From: Sycobia sp. Sy_11 | Lineage: Eukaryota > Arthropoda > Insecta > Hymenoptera > Epichrysomallidae | DNA length: 64,000 bases | Direction of reading: 5' to 3' | Assembly (NCBI GenBank): GCA_018907035.1 | Contig: JACCIC010000209.1 | Span: 300,001-364,000, forward strand | Shown: one piece after another, positions 39,219 to 50,577 of the stretch | How the letters are laid out: each line of letters opens with the position of its first letter | Numbering within the stretch: the first letter of the stretch is position 1 | The notes under the pieces: model-generated | Databases searched by the model: none | What the model saw: the letters and a program-made list of their open reading frames with translations, nothing else | What the model was told of the DNA's origin: nothing | Translations under genes and position numbers: made by a program

Positions 39219-39391
39219 ACCGTTGCGCAGTGAGTCAGAAACTGGAAGCTGCACTTTACGAGGACAGAGAGTTCGAGCGCTCGCGCGCAGGCGCCCATAT
39301 GCAGCCGTCACGTTTCGCGAATAGCGGACCGCAATAAATAAGCCGATATATCGGCGATTGACGCGCGCCCCGCGTACAAACACAGAGAGCG

Positions 39392-39426
<35 letters not shown>

Positions 39427-39778
39427 ATGCACACACACACACTGAAGAACTTGCTTCTCCTTTGTACAATTCCTATATACGTATACGCTCCCTCGCGCTC
39501 AATCTGTCGTTGCAGCTATATATATATAGTCCTCGTGTACGTGCACTCGTACTCGTTAGGCGGACACGTGCATATATATATATATATAATATGTATAGTT
39601 TATACACAGAGTTTAATTCCAAATCGTCAAAATCAGTTCTTCCGCCTCTCGATCCTCTTGCGCTTTTCATTTGTCTTACGCGGGATCCCTCTTATTGTTC
39701 CTCCATTCTCTTCGTATTCCGTTACACCTTGAATTTTATTTTTATTGCTATTTTCCGCTCGCCCACTTTTATCCATGC

Positions 39779-39785
<7 letters not shown>

Positions 39786-39828
<43 letters not shown>
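39786..39828. repeat. (TA)n microsatellite
   Basis: About 21 copies. Confidence 0.97.
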
Positions 39829-39832
<4 letters not shown>

Positions 39833-40758
39833 ACGGTAACTCTGTGGTTTGTAGGAGATGTCAACGCTCTCTCGCCCTGAGCGTTCGAGATATACATAAT
39901 ATAAATATACAAAGAGGAGTCTGCTGGACCCCGCTTTCATGATGTCACTCCGCGACGCTATCAATTATCGCTATAAAGTCGCTCTCTATTCGATGAAACT
40001 TTCTAAGCTCACACACACACACATATTTATATATAGATATAAAAATCATCTAAGCTTTTTCCGAATGAATTACCGCGTGGAGAAGGACAGGGAACGCTTG
40101 CTTGATCCAAACTTTTTTTGTAGGAGGTGGATAAACATTTACCGCGTACGCTATATAATACCAATATAGCGAACGATTAACAAGTTAGTGAACTTTATGG
40201 TGGCGATTCTAAAACATCCATATAACCTATTTGTAAAGCCATTCGTTATGGACAAACAAGTGTGGCTCGTATATATATAGCCGATCTTATAAATTTTGAA
40301 TCGTGTGGATACATATATATATATCGAATTACATTCGGCTTTCGCGCGCGGCGACTTTTTTTTACATTTTAATTGGGGCTCGCTACTCTAACAGAAACCG
40401 CCTCACTGCTTTTATATTCTTGTTTTTAGGCATTTATTATGTATATATATCTAAGGTGAAAATTAACACGGGCGAGAATGCGCCGATCGGGGCATTAAAG
40501 TCGAATGCTTACGCAAGGCTTTTCTCCCATTTTCACTTCGGACACCGCAGCTTTAATGCATTTCACATAATGCACCCATAATAAATGCTGAAAATATCGG
40601 TTACTCCTACCATTTATCTTATCAATCAATAAAAAAGGCCAATAATCGCCGAGAAATTATTTTCAAGCGGCGAACACCGTGCGCGATCGGCGTCCCCACT
40701 TTCATTCGCGCGCGCGCGCGCGCCCGCATATAATTTATTCCGCCGGGACAAACACCAG

Positions 40759-40785
40759 ATATATATATATATATATATATATATA
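40759..40785. repeat. (TA)n microsatellite
   Basis: About 13 copies; another lies at 40829-40847. Confidence 0.95.
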
Positions 40786-41203
40786 GTCCACGGGACATAG
40801 CGTCACAAAAGAGAGTAAAACCAAGAGCATATATATATATATATATACAATAGTTAAAGAGTCAATTAATTACCTTGGCGAGGACGTACTCTCGCCAACC
40901 GGGACATACCTTTCGACAATATTTATAGACGAATGTGTAATAATAATCGATCCTGCGGGGAGAGGAGGGGGGGTGTTGCGAGCGCCACCGCGGGATTGTA
41001 CGCGCGATCGTCTAACGGAAATAAAGAGACCGCCCGTCCTAATGAAGCGAAAAGCCCCGAGCGTACCGGGCGATATTGAGAAAGAGATCCCTGTCCGCGC
41101 CGCGCACTTTTCATCCGTACACAGATATAGTCCTATGAGCTATCGGGAGCACGCGACTGCAGCGACGCGACGCGGTCGTATACCCATATATATATATACC
41201 TCT

Positions 41204-41230
41204 GTGCGTGCGTGCGTGCGTGCGTGCGTG
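41204..41230. repeat. (TGCG)n tetranucleotide repeat
   Basis: Six to seven units. Confidence 0.9.
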
Positions 41231-42113
41231 GCGGCACAATGGCTGACCGGCTGTATATTACACAGCGACCGGCAGCGTTATATCGCCGATTTCGGAGAGA
41301 CCTACACGCTATATATATATATATTTGCGTTCAGCCGCGACGTATATACATGGCGATATAAACAATGCGCGCGTATGGGATACGCGCAGCGCGGGCGGCA
41401 GTGCATAAAGTGGTCCTCTCGCGCGACCGCGCCACGAGACGTCACGGGCGGTCGTAATTCACGCGGCACGGGCGCGGCTTTGTTTCGGGGATGTCTGTGG
41501 CGCTTTCTCATTGCCCCGGCGGCGCGCGGGGGCAGGGAAACGCGAGAAAGTTCGGACTCGGTCTCGCGGTCCGGCCGGGGGTTTGTTAGTTAAATAGCGG
41601 CGTATTTTCCCCGCGAGGCTTTACTTTAATGAAGCTATCGATTATTAGGACTGTAATGAGAGGGACGCGTTGACAGCTTTTAAAACGCGCCCGTTGATTA
41701 ATTGGGTAGGCTGTGTAGTTTTAACATCTGTACACATCTACCGTCCGATGGTCATTGGGCCCGGTACTTATGGTGCTTTCATAAATTGTTATAATTTATA
41801 TAATAAAATTACAATATAAAATTATAACATTATTATCGTGAATATTATAAATACCCTTTTTAGATTCACCCTGGGGTTTGCGTGAGACAAGAGTTTAGCC
41901 AAATCAGTATAGGCCAGACCATCCAGCCTTCTCGCGGTTGCACCGTAGAATCCGTGCCTAAACTCGATCGAATACCCTGCGTGCACACGTTTGTATTACA
42001 TAATAATGACGCCACGCGTGATCGGAAATTGTCTCGCGCTGCAGCGTGGATGCATCTTCTGACCGGCGGTATATTGGCGATGATGTCGACGATGCATTAG
42101 CGACGTTTGGCCG

Positions 42114-42437
42114 TTGACGTCGGACACGTGGCAAGGGATCGTATTTTCTCAAACATTGGCCGTACGCGCTGACATTGAGAGGCTGAATGCGCTGAGGCAC
42201 GTTGGCCAAGAATTAAGAACGATGGTTCGTGACGAATGTTTTACAAGCGGTATGCTTCCAAGTGACGTCGTGAAGAAAAAAAAAATTGCTCGCCCACAGA
42301 GCTGGTATAGCTTTACATTCGCCGGACGTGTTATTATTCGAAGGGGAGGTTTACTGGAACTGCCGAATGAGATCCTCGTCGGTAACCGTACTCCCTGCAA
42401 TTTTCCTACGTTAAGACGCAACGATCTCCTACAGTGA
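42114..42437 (+). CDS. unassigned open frame, 107 residues
   Basis: One of the few frames over 100 residues not built on a dinucleotide tract. The peptide has mixed composition (for example VRADIERLNALRHVGQELRT) but includes a run of lysines from an A9 stretch. Stop-poor CpG-rich sequence could produce it, and the minus strand is open for 90 residues over the same interval. No domain is recognised and there are no convincing splice sites. It may be a remnant of a mobile element or chance. Confidence 0.12.
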   Translation: MTSDTWQGIVFSQTLAVRADIERLNALRHVGQELRTMVRDECFTSGMLPSDVVKKKKIARPQSWYSFTFAGRVIIRRGGLLELPNEILVGNRTPCNFPTLRRNDLLQ

Positions 42438-42689
42438 ATGTGCTATGATTCAATGGAATCCATAAAACGAAATAAAGAAACAAAAGTCCACCACGGCACG
42501 GAACTATAATAACTGTGTAAGTATATAGATTAGGCGTGGCAATCTTGTATTGAGTTAAAAGGAACCTATTTGAAAAGTGCTTAGTAAGTTTTCCATTTAA
42601 TTACGTATAAAATCTATTTTAGTAATATGATTAATTTAAATATATTTTTTCAACAGCTAGAATAGAATATAGAGAAAAATATAATAATA

Positions 42690-42760
42690 AATGTACAATA
42701 AAAAAATAAAAATAAAGTATAAAATAAAATAAAATAATAAAAAATAAAATAAAATAAATT
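42690..42760. repeat. (AAATA)n-like low-complexity tract
   Basis: ATAAA/AATAA units with slips. Confidence 0.85.
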
Positions 42761-43076
42761 AATGCGAAGTAATTGGGTTTGAACACTGCCTCAAGATCCT
42801 ATCAGAAAATCTTTCTTCTTTGGTCAAAAGTAGAAAATCAGGATATCAACTAGAGAATATAAAATCAATAAAAAATATTTCAAATATAGATCTACCTAGA
42901 ATTAAGACTACAACGAGGTTTTGTTTCTATGGACTACGATGTGGTAAGGACTCTTATTTAGAGGATTATATAGAAATAGCTACCATAGGTAAAACACGTA
43001 AAAAAATTTTTTTATTTTTATTCTGGATAACCAAGGAATATACATTAATATATGTGACAATGATATTGCTATCATT

Positions 43077-43175
43077 ATCTTAATTTAATGAGCACTACAA
43101 TACTGATATCTTAATTTAAGAACTACGCTACTAACTACACTGCGCTACCGATATCTTAATTTAATGAGCACTACA
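43077..43175. repeat. small direct-repeat cluster
   Basis: A 23-bp unit starting ATCTTAATTTAATGAGCAC occurs at 43077-43099 and 43153-43175. A partial copy (GATATCTTAATTTAA) lies between them at about 43105-43119. CTACGCTACTAACTACACTGCGCTAC in the middle is itself internally repetitive. Confidence 0.8.
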
Positions 43176-43309
43176 TTACAATCAGTCATTGAATCAAAAA
43201 CTGCTCTGCATCATTTGGCCGAGAATAGGTCAAAATCGCAAAGTATACAATGGTCTGGTAGCGGTGCCGAAAACACAGTTCAATTAGTCGACAACAATAA
43301 GGCGCAAAT

Positions 43310-43636
43310 TCATGCTTTGATTTGAAAAAATTGGCTGGTGGCATAGCTTATCAGGACTCTGGAAAGTACTCCTACTTTTAGATACGACTGGGCCAGGACT
43401 ATCGGTAATTCGAAGAAACTTAAGAAAAAAACCGACACGGCAAATTTGCCACAGAGCGATCGGAAGTAGCCTGCGTTGCTGTTAAGATCAAAGGATACGC
43501 CGAACTTTGCGGTCGTTCGGCCGGCACTTATACCGATCCCGGGGCACAGGTGTTCGAAATTTCTCGAATCCATAGGAGCTTCACCTCTCGACCTGTGAAA
43601 GCGGCAACTGTTCGTGCTTTCTTCATGTCCAAACAT
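43310..43636 (-). CDS. unassigned open frame, 108 residues
   Basis: Minus-strand frame free of simple repeats, starting MFGHEESTNSCRFHRSRGEA, with a hydrophobic stretch in the second half (VFFLSFFELPIVLAQSY). It lies in otherwise AT-rich DNA, which makes its openness slightly more notable. No family is recognised, the start context is not informative, and no splice partners were found. It lies 3' to a small repeated segment at 43077-43175. Confidence 0.12.
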   Translation of the reverse strand: MFGHEESTNSCRFHRSRGEAPMDSRNFEHLCPGIGISAGRTTAKFGVSFDLNSNAGYFRSLCGKFAVSVFFLSFFELPIVLAQSYLKVGVLSRVLISYATSQFFQIKA

Positions 43637-43655
43637 CGTCTATATATCGCGGTAT

Positions 43656-43658
<3 letters not shown>

Positions 43659-43702
<44 letters not shown>
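43659..43702. repeat. (TA)n microsatellite
   Basis: About 22 copies. Confidence 0.97.
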
Positions 43703-43705
<3 letters not shown>

Positions 43706-43989
43706 CCACAAAATGGCTCTCTGTATTAACTGTCGAATCTGTGAAATAATTAGCCGCTTAATTATTTTCGAAACGAATTTCGTGACGTAACAGCGATAGT
43801 TTGTTGCTCTAAATCGAGCGAAAGCATCTGATAATAAAAGCGCAAATCCATTTTGCGAACTAGTGTACCGTCGAGTAAGACAAGTCTCTACGTAAAGTCA
43901 CGGGTGCACGCGGCAACTTTGGACCTGTGATCCTCGATGCTGACGAAGCTACCAAAGGTCCTTCCCGAGCCGTGATTGGTCCCCCCTCA

Positions 43990-43997
<8 letters not shown>

Positions 43998-44030
<33 letters not shown>
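43998..44030. repeat. (CT)n microsatellite
   Basis: About 16 copies. Confidence 0.97.
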
Positions 44031-44033
<3 letters not shown>

Positions 44034-44455
44034 GTCTGTCCCCCCTGGAACAGATAGCCACGGTATATAAAACGGCACTGCCAAGCCGACGATAATTGAT
44101 AGCCAAGCGACGGATTTCGTCACGTGCGCGGACTCGCGGCAGACGTCGAGAGAGACCAGGGAAACAGAGAGATATGCATATATAGATAGAGAGGAGGGGG
44201 GGGGGAGAAAACGCAAGACAAGGGACAGAGAACGCGAGCGCGAGCTCGCGAGAGAGGTGACAGAGGCCGGGAGGAAAAGGAAGGTAGCGCCCGCGCGCGC
44301 CCGCGCGCGCCAGATCCAGACACAAAGAGAAAGCTCGCCGCTTGGAGTTATGCGGTATAAATGTACGTGCTCGCGCTGCCGCGCGAGCCGCGCGATGGGA
44401 TCCTTCATTATAATTGACCGCTCGCGCGTTTATGAGCGAGGGAGGGCGCGCGCGC

Positions 44456-44456
<1 letters not shown>

Positions 44457-44491
<35 letters not shown>
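44457..44491. repeat. (TA)n microsatellite
   Basis: About 17 copies, directly after a CG run. Confidence 0.97.
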
Positions 44492-44498
<7 letters not shown>

Positions 44499-44864
44499 GT
44501 GTAATGTGTAACGAGCAGCGCCAGGCGACCGCGGTCGGTTCGACGGGAGGGCTTGAGTAGCGTCGCGAGCACCGAGCTCTCCCCGCCCGGCACAGGAAGC
44601 CGAAACGTCGGGACAATCATTGCATTATATAGTTTATACAGTATTGTATTCCCGCGGCGAGGGAGAGCGGGGGTGGAGCGGCGGTGTGCTGGAAATACAC
44701 GCCGCGGCGTGCACGTGTACTTATATATGCTTATATTTAAGTGCTGAACTTGCGCCGATTGCAATGTGAAATTTATGCCCCTTCTTTTTATTCCCGTATA
44801 GCTGCTCGTTTTGCGTATACGTACGTTCTTTCGAGATCATTAGTTTATTGCCTTATAATTCTAC

Positions 44865-44869
<5 letters not shown>

Positions 44870-44900
<31 letters not shown>
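44870..44900. repeat. (GA)n microsatellite
   Basis: About 15 copies. Confidence 0.97.
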
Positions 44901-44903
<3 letters not shown>

Positions 44904-45008
44904 TGGTTTGTTGTAAAGGAAGAAAAAAGTTAAATATAGTTCATTAACTATATGCTATAAAATGCCTTATGTTGTGTACAGATTTAAATATTCGCTTTTG
45001 ATTGCATA

Positions 45009-45011
<3 letters not shown>

Positions 45012-45069
<58 letters not shown>

Positions 45070-45075
45070 ATATAG
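45012..45075. repeat. (TA)n microsatellite
   Basis: About 24 pure copies, then a TGTATGTA break. Confidence 0.97.
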
Positions 45076-46037
45076 TTCTTTAGTTAACACGACTCGGGAG
45101 GTAATATATTTGTTATTTATAAAAGTCTCATCGACGCCGAACACTCCTCAGGATGATTGCGTAAAGCTATAGATTAAAAGTTCTAATCCTATAACTAGCA
45201 TATCTAAAAATCATGTTACTAATTCTCTTTCTCTCTCTCTGTTCAGAGAGTATGAAAGCTGCCAGTGGTAGCGCAGTTATTATACTTTAACGATGGACCG
45301 TTCAAAGATTACTTCTTGTCTATATAGCGCAACTGCCGCAAGCATCCATAAGTATACGCATGGTACAATTCTGTATTATATATACATTCGGCGCGCATAG
45401 AGCCAATCCATTGCCCGCGAATTCGTTCGTTTTTATATAGAAATATTCATTATTACGGGCACGATTTCCTGGACGTTCTTGGTATTTTGTTCACCAATTC
45501 GGTAAAAGTCGATGTTTTTTTTTTTTACTTTTTTTTCTTTTAAATCAACCGATTTTGATATCTAACGAATACGACGGTTACCTCGAACCGTTCCCCGCAT
45601 GTCTACGAAAGTGAAATTAAAATTTGAAAATAAAGATTTTAAATGGCATATATATACACAGCTGTTATCGATCTTCCATAAATATAATATAATCCCTCGG
45701 GTACCGTCGCCGGCGTGTGCGTCCAAAGAAAGAGTGGAGTTATATATATATTTGAGAAGTAAATTAATCAGCCCGCAGTTCGCCGGAAACTCAGCGGTCT
45801 CGCGCCTCAAACGCAGCTTTTTGTTTTGATCCCGGGGTCGAGAGCCGCCACCGCCGCCGCCACCGCGGCTTTATTAATTTCAAGCACCCGCAGGATTAAT
45901 CGACCTGGACGCGGAGCGCAGAGGGGGAGGGGAGGGACTTGGACGAGCTGCCGCGCCGCCGTTCTCATAATGAACCGTTGCTTCGGGAAGTATCGCGGCT
46001 TCCCCGAAGAGGCGCGGGCGGATCTCCGCGCCGCGCT

Positions 46038-46039
<2 letters not shown>

Positions 46040-46076
<37 letters not shown>
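46040..46076. repeat. (GA)n microsatellite
   Basis: About 18 copies. Confidence 0.97.
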
Positions 46077-46082
<6 letters not shown>

Positions 46083-46385
46083 TTTATAGGATAACGCGTG
46101 CATGTGCCCCCTCGTTTTCTTCTTCCTCCTCCTCTACTTCTCCTCGTCCTCCGTCGTCCATCGTACGTGGCATCGTCGCACGCGCGTCCCTCTCGCCGCG
46201 CGTTCGAGGACACGCTGAAACCTCCGCGGCTCCCGGGACGCGGGGGGAGAGGATCCCCCGGCCGCGCGCGGAACGATCCCATTCCGAGGGGTAATTACCA
46301 ATTCGCGAGTTAATATTATAGTCGGCCGTTCGCCCCCGCGGACGCATCGGGAGGTCGGGATGACGAGCGGCGCGCGGAACTGCCT

Positions 46386-46413
46386 CGTGTGTGTGTGTGT
46401 GTGTGTGTTGTAT

Positions 46414-46455
<42 letters not shown>
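46386..46455. repeat. compound (GT)n...(TA)n
   Basis: GT to 46409, a short spacer, then TA from 46416. Confidence 0.97.
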
Positions 46456-46457
<2 letters not shown>

Positions 46458-46645
46458 ACATGGACGCGAAATTGCCGTAGTCGGCTCGAAATACGGAAAT
46501 AATCGCGCCCGGCGGTAATCTGGAGGAAGCCCGAATTGCTGGATTCGCATGTCTCGGGCACATTATGTATTAGATCACCGCACCGTTCATCGGTGTATAT
46601 ATAATACGTGCGTGAAGATGTCTCTAGCTTAGTCTGGATTCATCA

Positions 46646-46647
<2 letters not shown>

Positions 46648-46703
<56 letters not shown>
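46648..46703. repeat. (TA)n microsatellite
   Basis: About 28 copies. Confidence 0.97.
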
Positions 46704-46706
<3 letters not shown>

Positions 46707-47581
46707 GAAATTTAATGTTCAAGCATATATACTTTTTATAGGTAACTATTTTCACTTCCTAAACTTATTCTTATGTACAACAAGAATTACCTTATAATAT
46801 AAATACCATGGACCATAGTTTGAAATTTGAAATATAAAGAAAAATTTCTTGTACAACAATTGATTCTCCCATAATTTTCATTATGTAAGTAAAAGCTAGG
46901 ATTTTCCGATTAAGATTTTTAAATTTCAACTCCAGGAATGTACAGCGATTATTGCTATTTTGAATCTAATTAAATGTCGTAAAGTTTTCCTTATATACGG
47001 AAAAAGAAAGATTAAATTACCTCACTGGGATCTTACAAAACGTTTAATGCCTCGCACTTTTTGAATGTACTCCAGCCGGTCTTTCATAAAATGACTTCGC
47101 GACATTGAAATTCTTCGGTCACTGTGAATAACGTATTCGTCGGTTCTAGTCCGGATCGAATCGATGTATCTTTTAGTGTAAAAATGCATGTATAATATTA
47201 AATAGGCTGTGATATGGATATATTTGTACGTTTGCGATTGATCCTGTATTTGTATATTTTATTTTCAAACTATACGACAAGAAAAATAGAATAAAATTAT
47301 ACATTTGAGATAAGGAAGAATTAACGATTTTGAATTTCTTGTTACAACTTACATGATATTATTGAACATAGTATATAAAATTTCTTCGAGTTCCATTAAA
47401 AAAAAAAAAAAAAAAAAACATAAAAATAAACTTATCAAGTTCTAGATAGAATAATCTAGAAATTAAACGAGTCTTACAGGCCAGAATCCAGCTATAAACC
47501 ATTCTTACGAGAATCTTGAAGAAAGGAAAAATGCAATCCGTACAGATTAGAATTAGCCGATAAAATGTATCCTTGCCATAT

Positions 47582-47607
47582 AGTTCCCGGACGAGAAATC
47601 GGGAACT
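47582..47607. repeat. 8-bp inverted repeat
   Basis: AGTTCCCG and CGGGAACT separated by 10 nt. A partial echo (GATCCCGGCAGGATCCC) follows 10 nt later. Confidence 0.5.
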
Positions 47608-47950
47608 CTAACCAGATCCCGGCAGGATCCCATATACTAAATTTTTGCCCGGCTTATTCTATATACACGATATATATATAAAGTCCTATATATATATATG
47701 CCACAACGAGGGGCATCTATCGCGCTGAAAGCCTCTTAACCGGCCACATTCAGGGAGCGTGAGTTTTAAATCTTCGGCGATCTCGAGTAACTCAAAGCCG
47801 CGATCCGCGATGAGGTGAGGTGAGGGGGGGGGGAGGTGGAGCTGGAGGCGCATCCTCATTTTATTTTCCGCGAGCCCCTACCTCGCCCCTTCGGCCATAC
47901 GAGCCCCCTGCCCGCCGAGTCGGCCGATTAGGCGCGGTCGGGGAATACTG

Positions 47951-47951
<1 letters not shown>

Positions 47952-47998
<47 letters not shown>
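47952..47998. repeat. (CT)n microsatellite
   Basis: About 23 copies. Confidence 0.97.
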
Positions 47999-48001
<3 letters not shown>

Positions 48002-48060
48002 GTTCTCGCGTGTCCGTCGACTGTTAAAGACTCGCCAGTTATTAATGGTTATTATGGGAC

Positions 48061-48082
48061 GCCGCCGCCGCCGCCGCCGCCG
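48061..48082. repeat. (GCC)n triplet repeat
   Basis: Seven units in a CpG-rich block; a (GGC)n tract of similar length lies at 8590-8608. Confidence 0.95.
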
Positions 48083-48340
48083 TGTACCTGCCGATCCGAC
48101 GAGCTCCTTTCTTTGCGCTGGGTGGACGACTGTGCGCGCGCGTTCACGTGTATGCGTGTGTGTTTTTGTGTATGTATGTGCGCGCGCGCACCTCCCTCCC
48201 TCCTCCTCTACCAACGGCTGATTTACCGGCTAAAGATCGAATTAACTCGGCGCTTAATGGCGCCCGGTGATCGGCGGATATTACCCGTTGAGCAAACGGC
48301 GCGCACGAGAGCTCGCGCGACAGCGATCTCGCGAAGGAGC

Positions 48341-48343
<3 letters not shown>

Positions 48344-48393
<50 letters not shown>
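48344..48393. repeat. (TA)n microsatellite
   Basis: About 25 copies. Confidence 0.97.
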
Positions 48394-48394
<1 letters not shown>

Positions 48395-48926
48395 TATATC
48401 GGCCATTGTCACGGAGACTCCGATGCCGTTCGTTTCTCAACGAGCCGCTGCCGGCGGATTGTGACAGTTACGTGCTTTTCATGCATTTATTATATATATA
48501 TTAACGATCTTTTGATAGAACTCGTTTCTCGTCCGTATTAAAATTTTAACGGTTCATATTGAACAAATGGAGGAGGTGTAAGTAGTATCTGCACTTCAAT
48601 GTTTTCTTTTCTTTTTTGTTTATATATATATATATATAACATGTAAAAATTTGTTCAGATTTACAACTAAGCTGTATTCCTATTTTTTTATTGCTATAAT
48701 ATATAGTAATCCAATTTTTCATTATTATTGATATATAGGGCCATTATAGAATCTTTAAAATTCCATTTCAATGTGTCCGCGCGGTAAACTATCGTAGTCG
48801 TGAATTCAGAGTGTAGGGCATAAAATAGTCGAAATTATGTAAAAGAAAAAAGAGTATCCAATCGGGAACAGTAAATATTATTTTGTAAAAACCGTGTAAA
48901 TGTAGATTGAAAAAAAGTTATTAAAG

Positions 48927-48928
<2 letters not shown>

Positions 48929-48982
<54 letters not shown>
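48929..48982. repeat. (TA)n microsatellite
   Basis: About 26 copies, abutting the 3' end of the NUMT. Confidence 0.97.
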
Positions 48983-48985
<3 letters not shown>

Positions 48986-48989
48986 GACC

Positions 48990-49610
48990 ATGCCAAACTT
49001 CTAATAAAACACAATTAAAGGATTAAAGCAATGGTTTCTTGAAGAAGGAGTAAATAGATAATTACTGTTATTAAAATATCAAATACGAAAAGAAAATTCA
49101 AAGAGTAAAATCGATTTCAAGCAGCAGTTCTAACAGAAAATCTATCTCATAGTCATAAAGCAATTTGCTCCCCAATAAAAAAAATAACTGCAACTTAAAT
49201 TTTAATCAAATTTGACCTCAAGGTGAAACATATCCTATAAATGTAGCTATTATTGTTCTTAAACAGAGTATAATTCCAATTATCCATTCATAACTAAGAC
49301 AATTTAACTAATTGAACTACTAAAACTTAACTAAGAAAACAATAATTGATAAATATACCGTTCGAAATCAAGAAAAATATACATTAATTGAATGAATCAA
49401 CGATAATTTGCATCTTCAATTCTATGAATAACTCTATTAAATGCATGATTAATATTATGAATAATTCCAAGTAATTACTTAATATCAGAGACAAACTCCT
49501 TCGTAAGGATTCAAAATTCCATTAAACCGAAATGTTTAAAAAAGCAGACCATCGTACGACAGAATATTAAATAATATTTAATACTTTATGATTTTTTATG
49601 AGAGCTATTT
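48990..49610 (-). pseudogene. NUMT: decayed mitochondrial cytochrome b fragment
   Basis: Nuclear copy of part of mitochondrial cytochrome b, read on the minus strand. At 49250-49211 it reads ATFMGYVSPWGQI, matching the conserved GYVLPWGQ region; the W is encoded by TGA, as in the invertebrate mitochondrial code. At about 49453-49397 it reads AFNRVIHRIEDANYRW, corresponding to the conserved VIHI.RDVNYGW stretch; its AGA codons read as Ser in mitochondrial code, which fits insect proteins better. At about 49120-49020 it reads NRFYSLNFLF and then VIIYLLLLQET, matching the TRFYSLHF...VIIHLLFLHETG region. Near 49540 NIS.WNFES resembles the N-terminal NISxWWNFGSLLG. The order is right along the gene, but the pieces lie in different frames with short deletions and stops, so it is non-functional. 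The start near 49605 is inferred. A TA tract bounds the 3' end at 48982. Alignments were made by eye. Confidence 0.88.
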
Positions 49611-49617
49611 TCATTAA

Positions 49618-49745
49618 TTTGTCGCAATGAGAATTTTTTTTTGTTGACTACTGAACTGCATAAAACTCCATTCTCAGAATAAATTGAAATAACCTAGTTA
49701 TTAAAATTTTCATGGAGGAATTAATTAAAAAATTAAATTTATATT
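49618..49745 (+). pseudogene. NUMT: probable ND1 fragment
   Basis: Short piece resembling mitochondrial NADH dehydrogenase subunit 1, on the plus strand. Around 49655-49695 it reads TELHKTPF then SE, matching the conserved [21 protein letters not shown] motif with the two residues between F and S missing. About 45 nt downstream, the stretch near TGGAGGAATTAATTAA resembles the codons for the following SGGFALI. Stops and frame shifts show it is dead. Its orientation opposite to the neighbouring cytochrome b piece fits insect mtDNA, where the two genes are transcribed from opposite strands. However, it lies beside the 5' end of cytochrome b, whereas ND1 normally follows the 3' end. This call is weaker than the cytochrome b call because the match is short. 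Confidence 0.5.
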
Positions 49746-49751
49746 TATTGA

Positions 49752-49754
<3 letters not shown>

Positions 49755-49815
<61 letters not shown>
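49755..49815. repeat. (TA)n microsatellite
   Basis: TA with one GTA break, beside the ND1-like piece. Confidence 0.97.
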
Positions 49816-49818
<3 letters not shown>

Positions 49819-50532
49819 TATAATATCTATGTCGTATTATGTATAAGAATAAAATAATGAAAGCTAGAATGATTATTAAAAAAAAATATACGTTATAATT
49901 CTTGTAAAATAAAATATTATAATATATAATTAAGCTAAGATATAAATAATATGAATAAAGTTCTTAAAGTTGGCGGATGTTTTTCATATTAAAAATAATT
50001 CCTTTAAAATATCGGCATTTCTTTGAAATATTGGTATTTCCTTCCTAAGTAAAATACTCCTATACCTTGCACGAACAATCATAGATACAACACGAACTCG
50101 CGTCGTCAATTCTTTTCATTGCCTAAGCCATATCTCCATTTAATTAAGTACATGAAAATTGTCGATGCCAACTGGACCGTGAAAATGTCTATACGTCAAA
50201 ATAGCGAAAATAGGTTTAAAATATAAATTATTTAAAATATATTTTAAAAGAAATTAAAATATATTTAAAAAAAATTGTAATTTTTTACCAAAATAAAAAA
50301 TTATAATTTAAAGACCGATTCTTCTTCAAAGCAGCTTACTGGGTCAATTTAATTGACAATATATATACGTATGTGCCGGGAGATTTCCCCTTGAGAGAAT
50401 GCTGTCCAGGTTGAGGATGAAGTGCGCGGAGCAGTAGGTTAAGAATATTCAAAAGAAAGAACACTTTCGAGCCAAAATGAAAATTCTTTGGCTCGTATAA
50501 TGGCGGGGGCCATAAAACTCCCAACTAAAGAC

Positions 50533-50577
50533 ATTCAATTCACTTGTACCGCGAGAAATTCAATTCACTTGTACCGC
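50533..50577. repeat. two tandem copies of a 20-bp unit
   Basis: ATTCAATTCACTTGTACCGC at 50533-50552 and 50558-50577, a 25-bp period with a 5-bp linker. A recent local duplication. Confidence 0.9.

Larger units (their letters stand above)
36201..41700. other. longest CpG-rich block
   Basis: G/C runs at 36351-36360, 36909-36919 and 37650-37659; many microsatellites. The 228-residue minus frame at 36526-37212 is judged spurious. No gene seen. Confidence 0.55.
43703..46647. other. CpG-rich blocks with AT-rich interval
   Basis: G10 run at 44196-44205; TCC-rich stretch at 46130-46160. No gene seen. Confidence 0.5.
46704..48928. other. AT-rich spacer, CpG-rich block, AT-rich spacer
   Basis: A-run near 47398-47418; G10 run at 47824-47833. 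No gene seen. Confidence 0.5.

Noticed and set aside
38680..39440. Overlapping frames of 140-200 residues with Cys-Val or Thr-His runs
   Set aside because: Created by CA/TG and TA repeats.
42700..42760. AT-rich satellite or second NUMT
   Set aside because: Only slipped AAATA units; no mitochondrial codon pattern.
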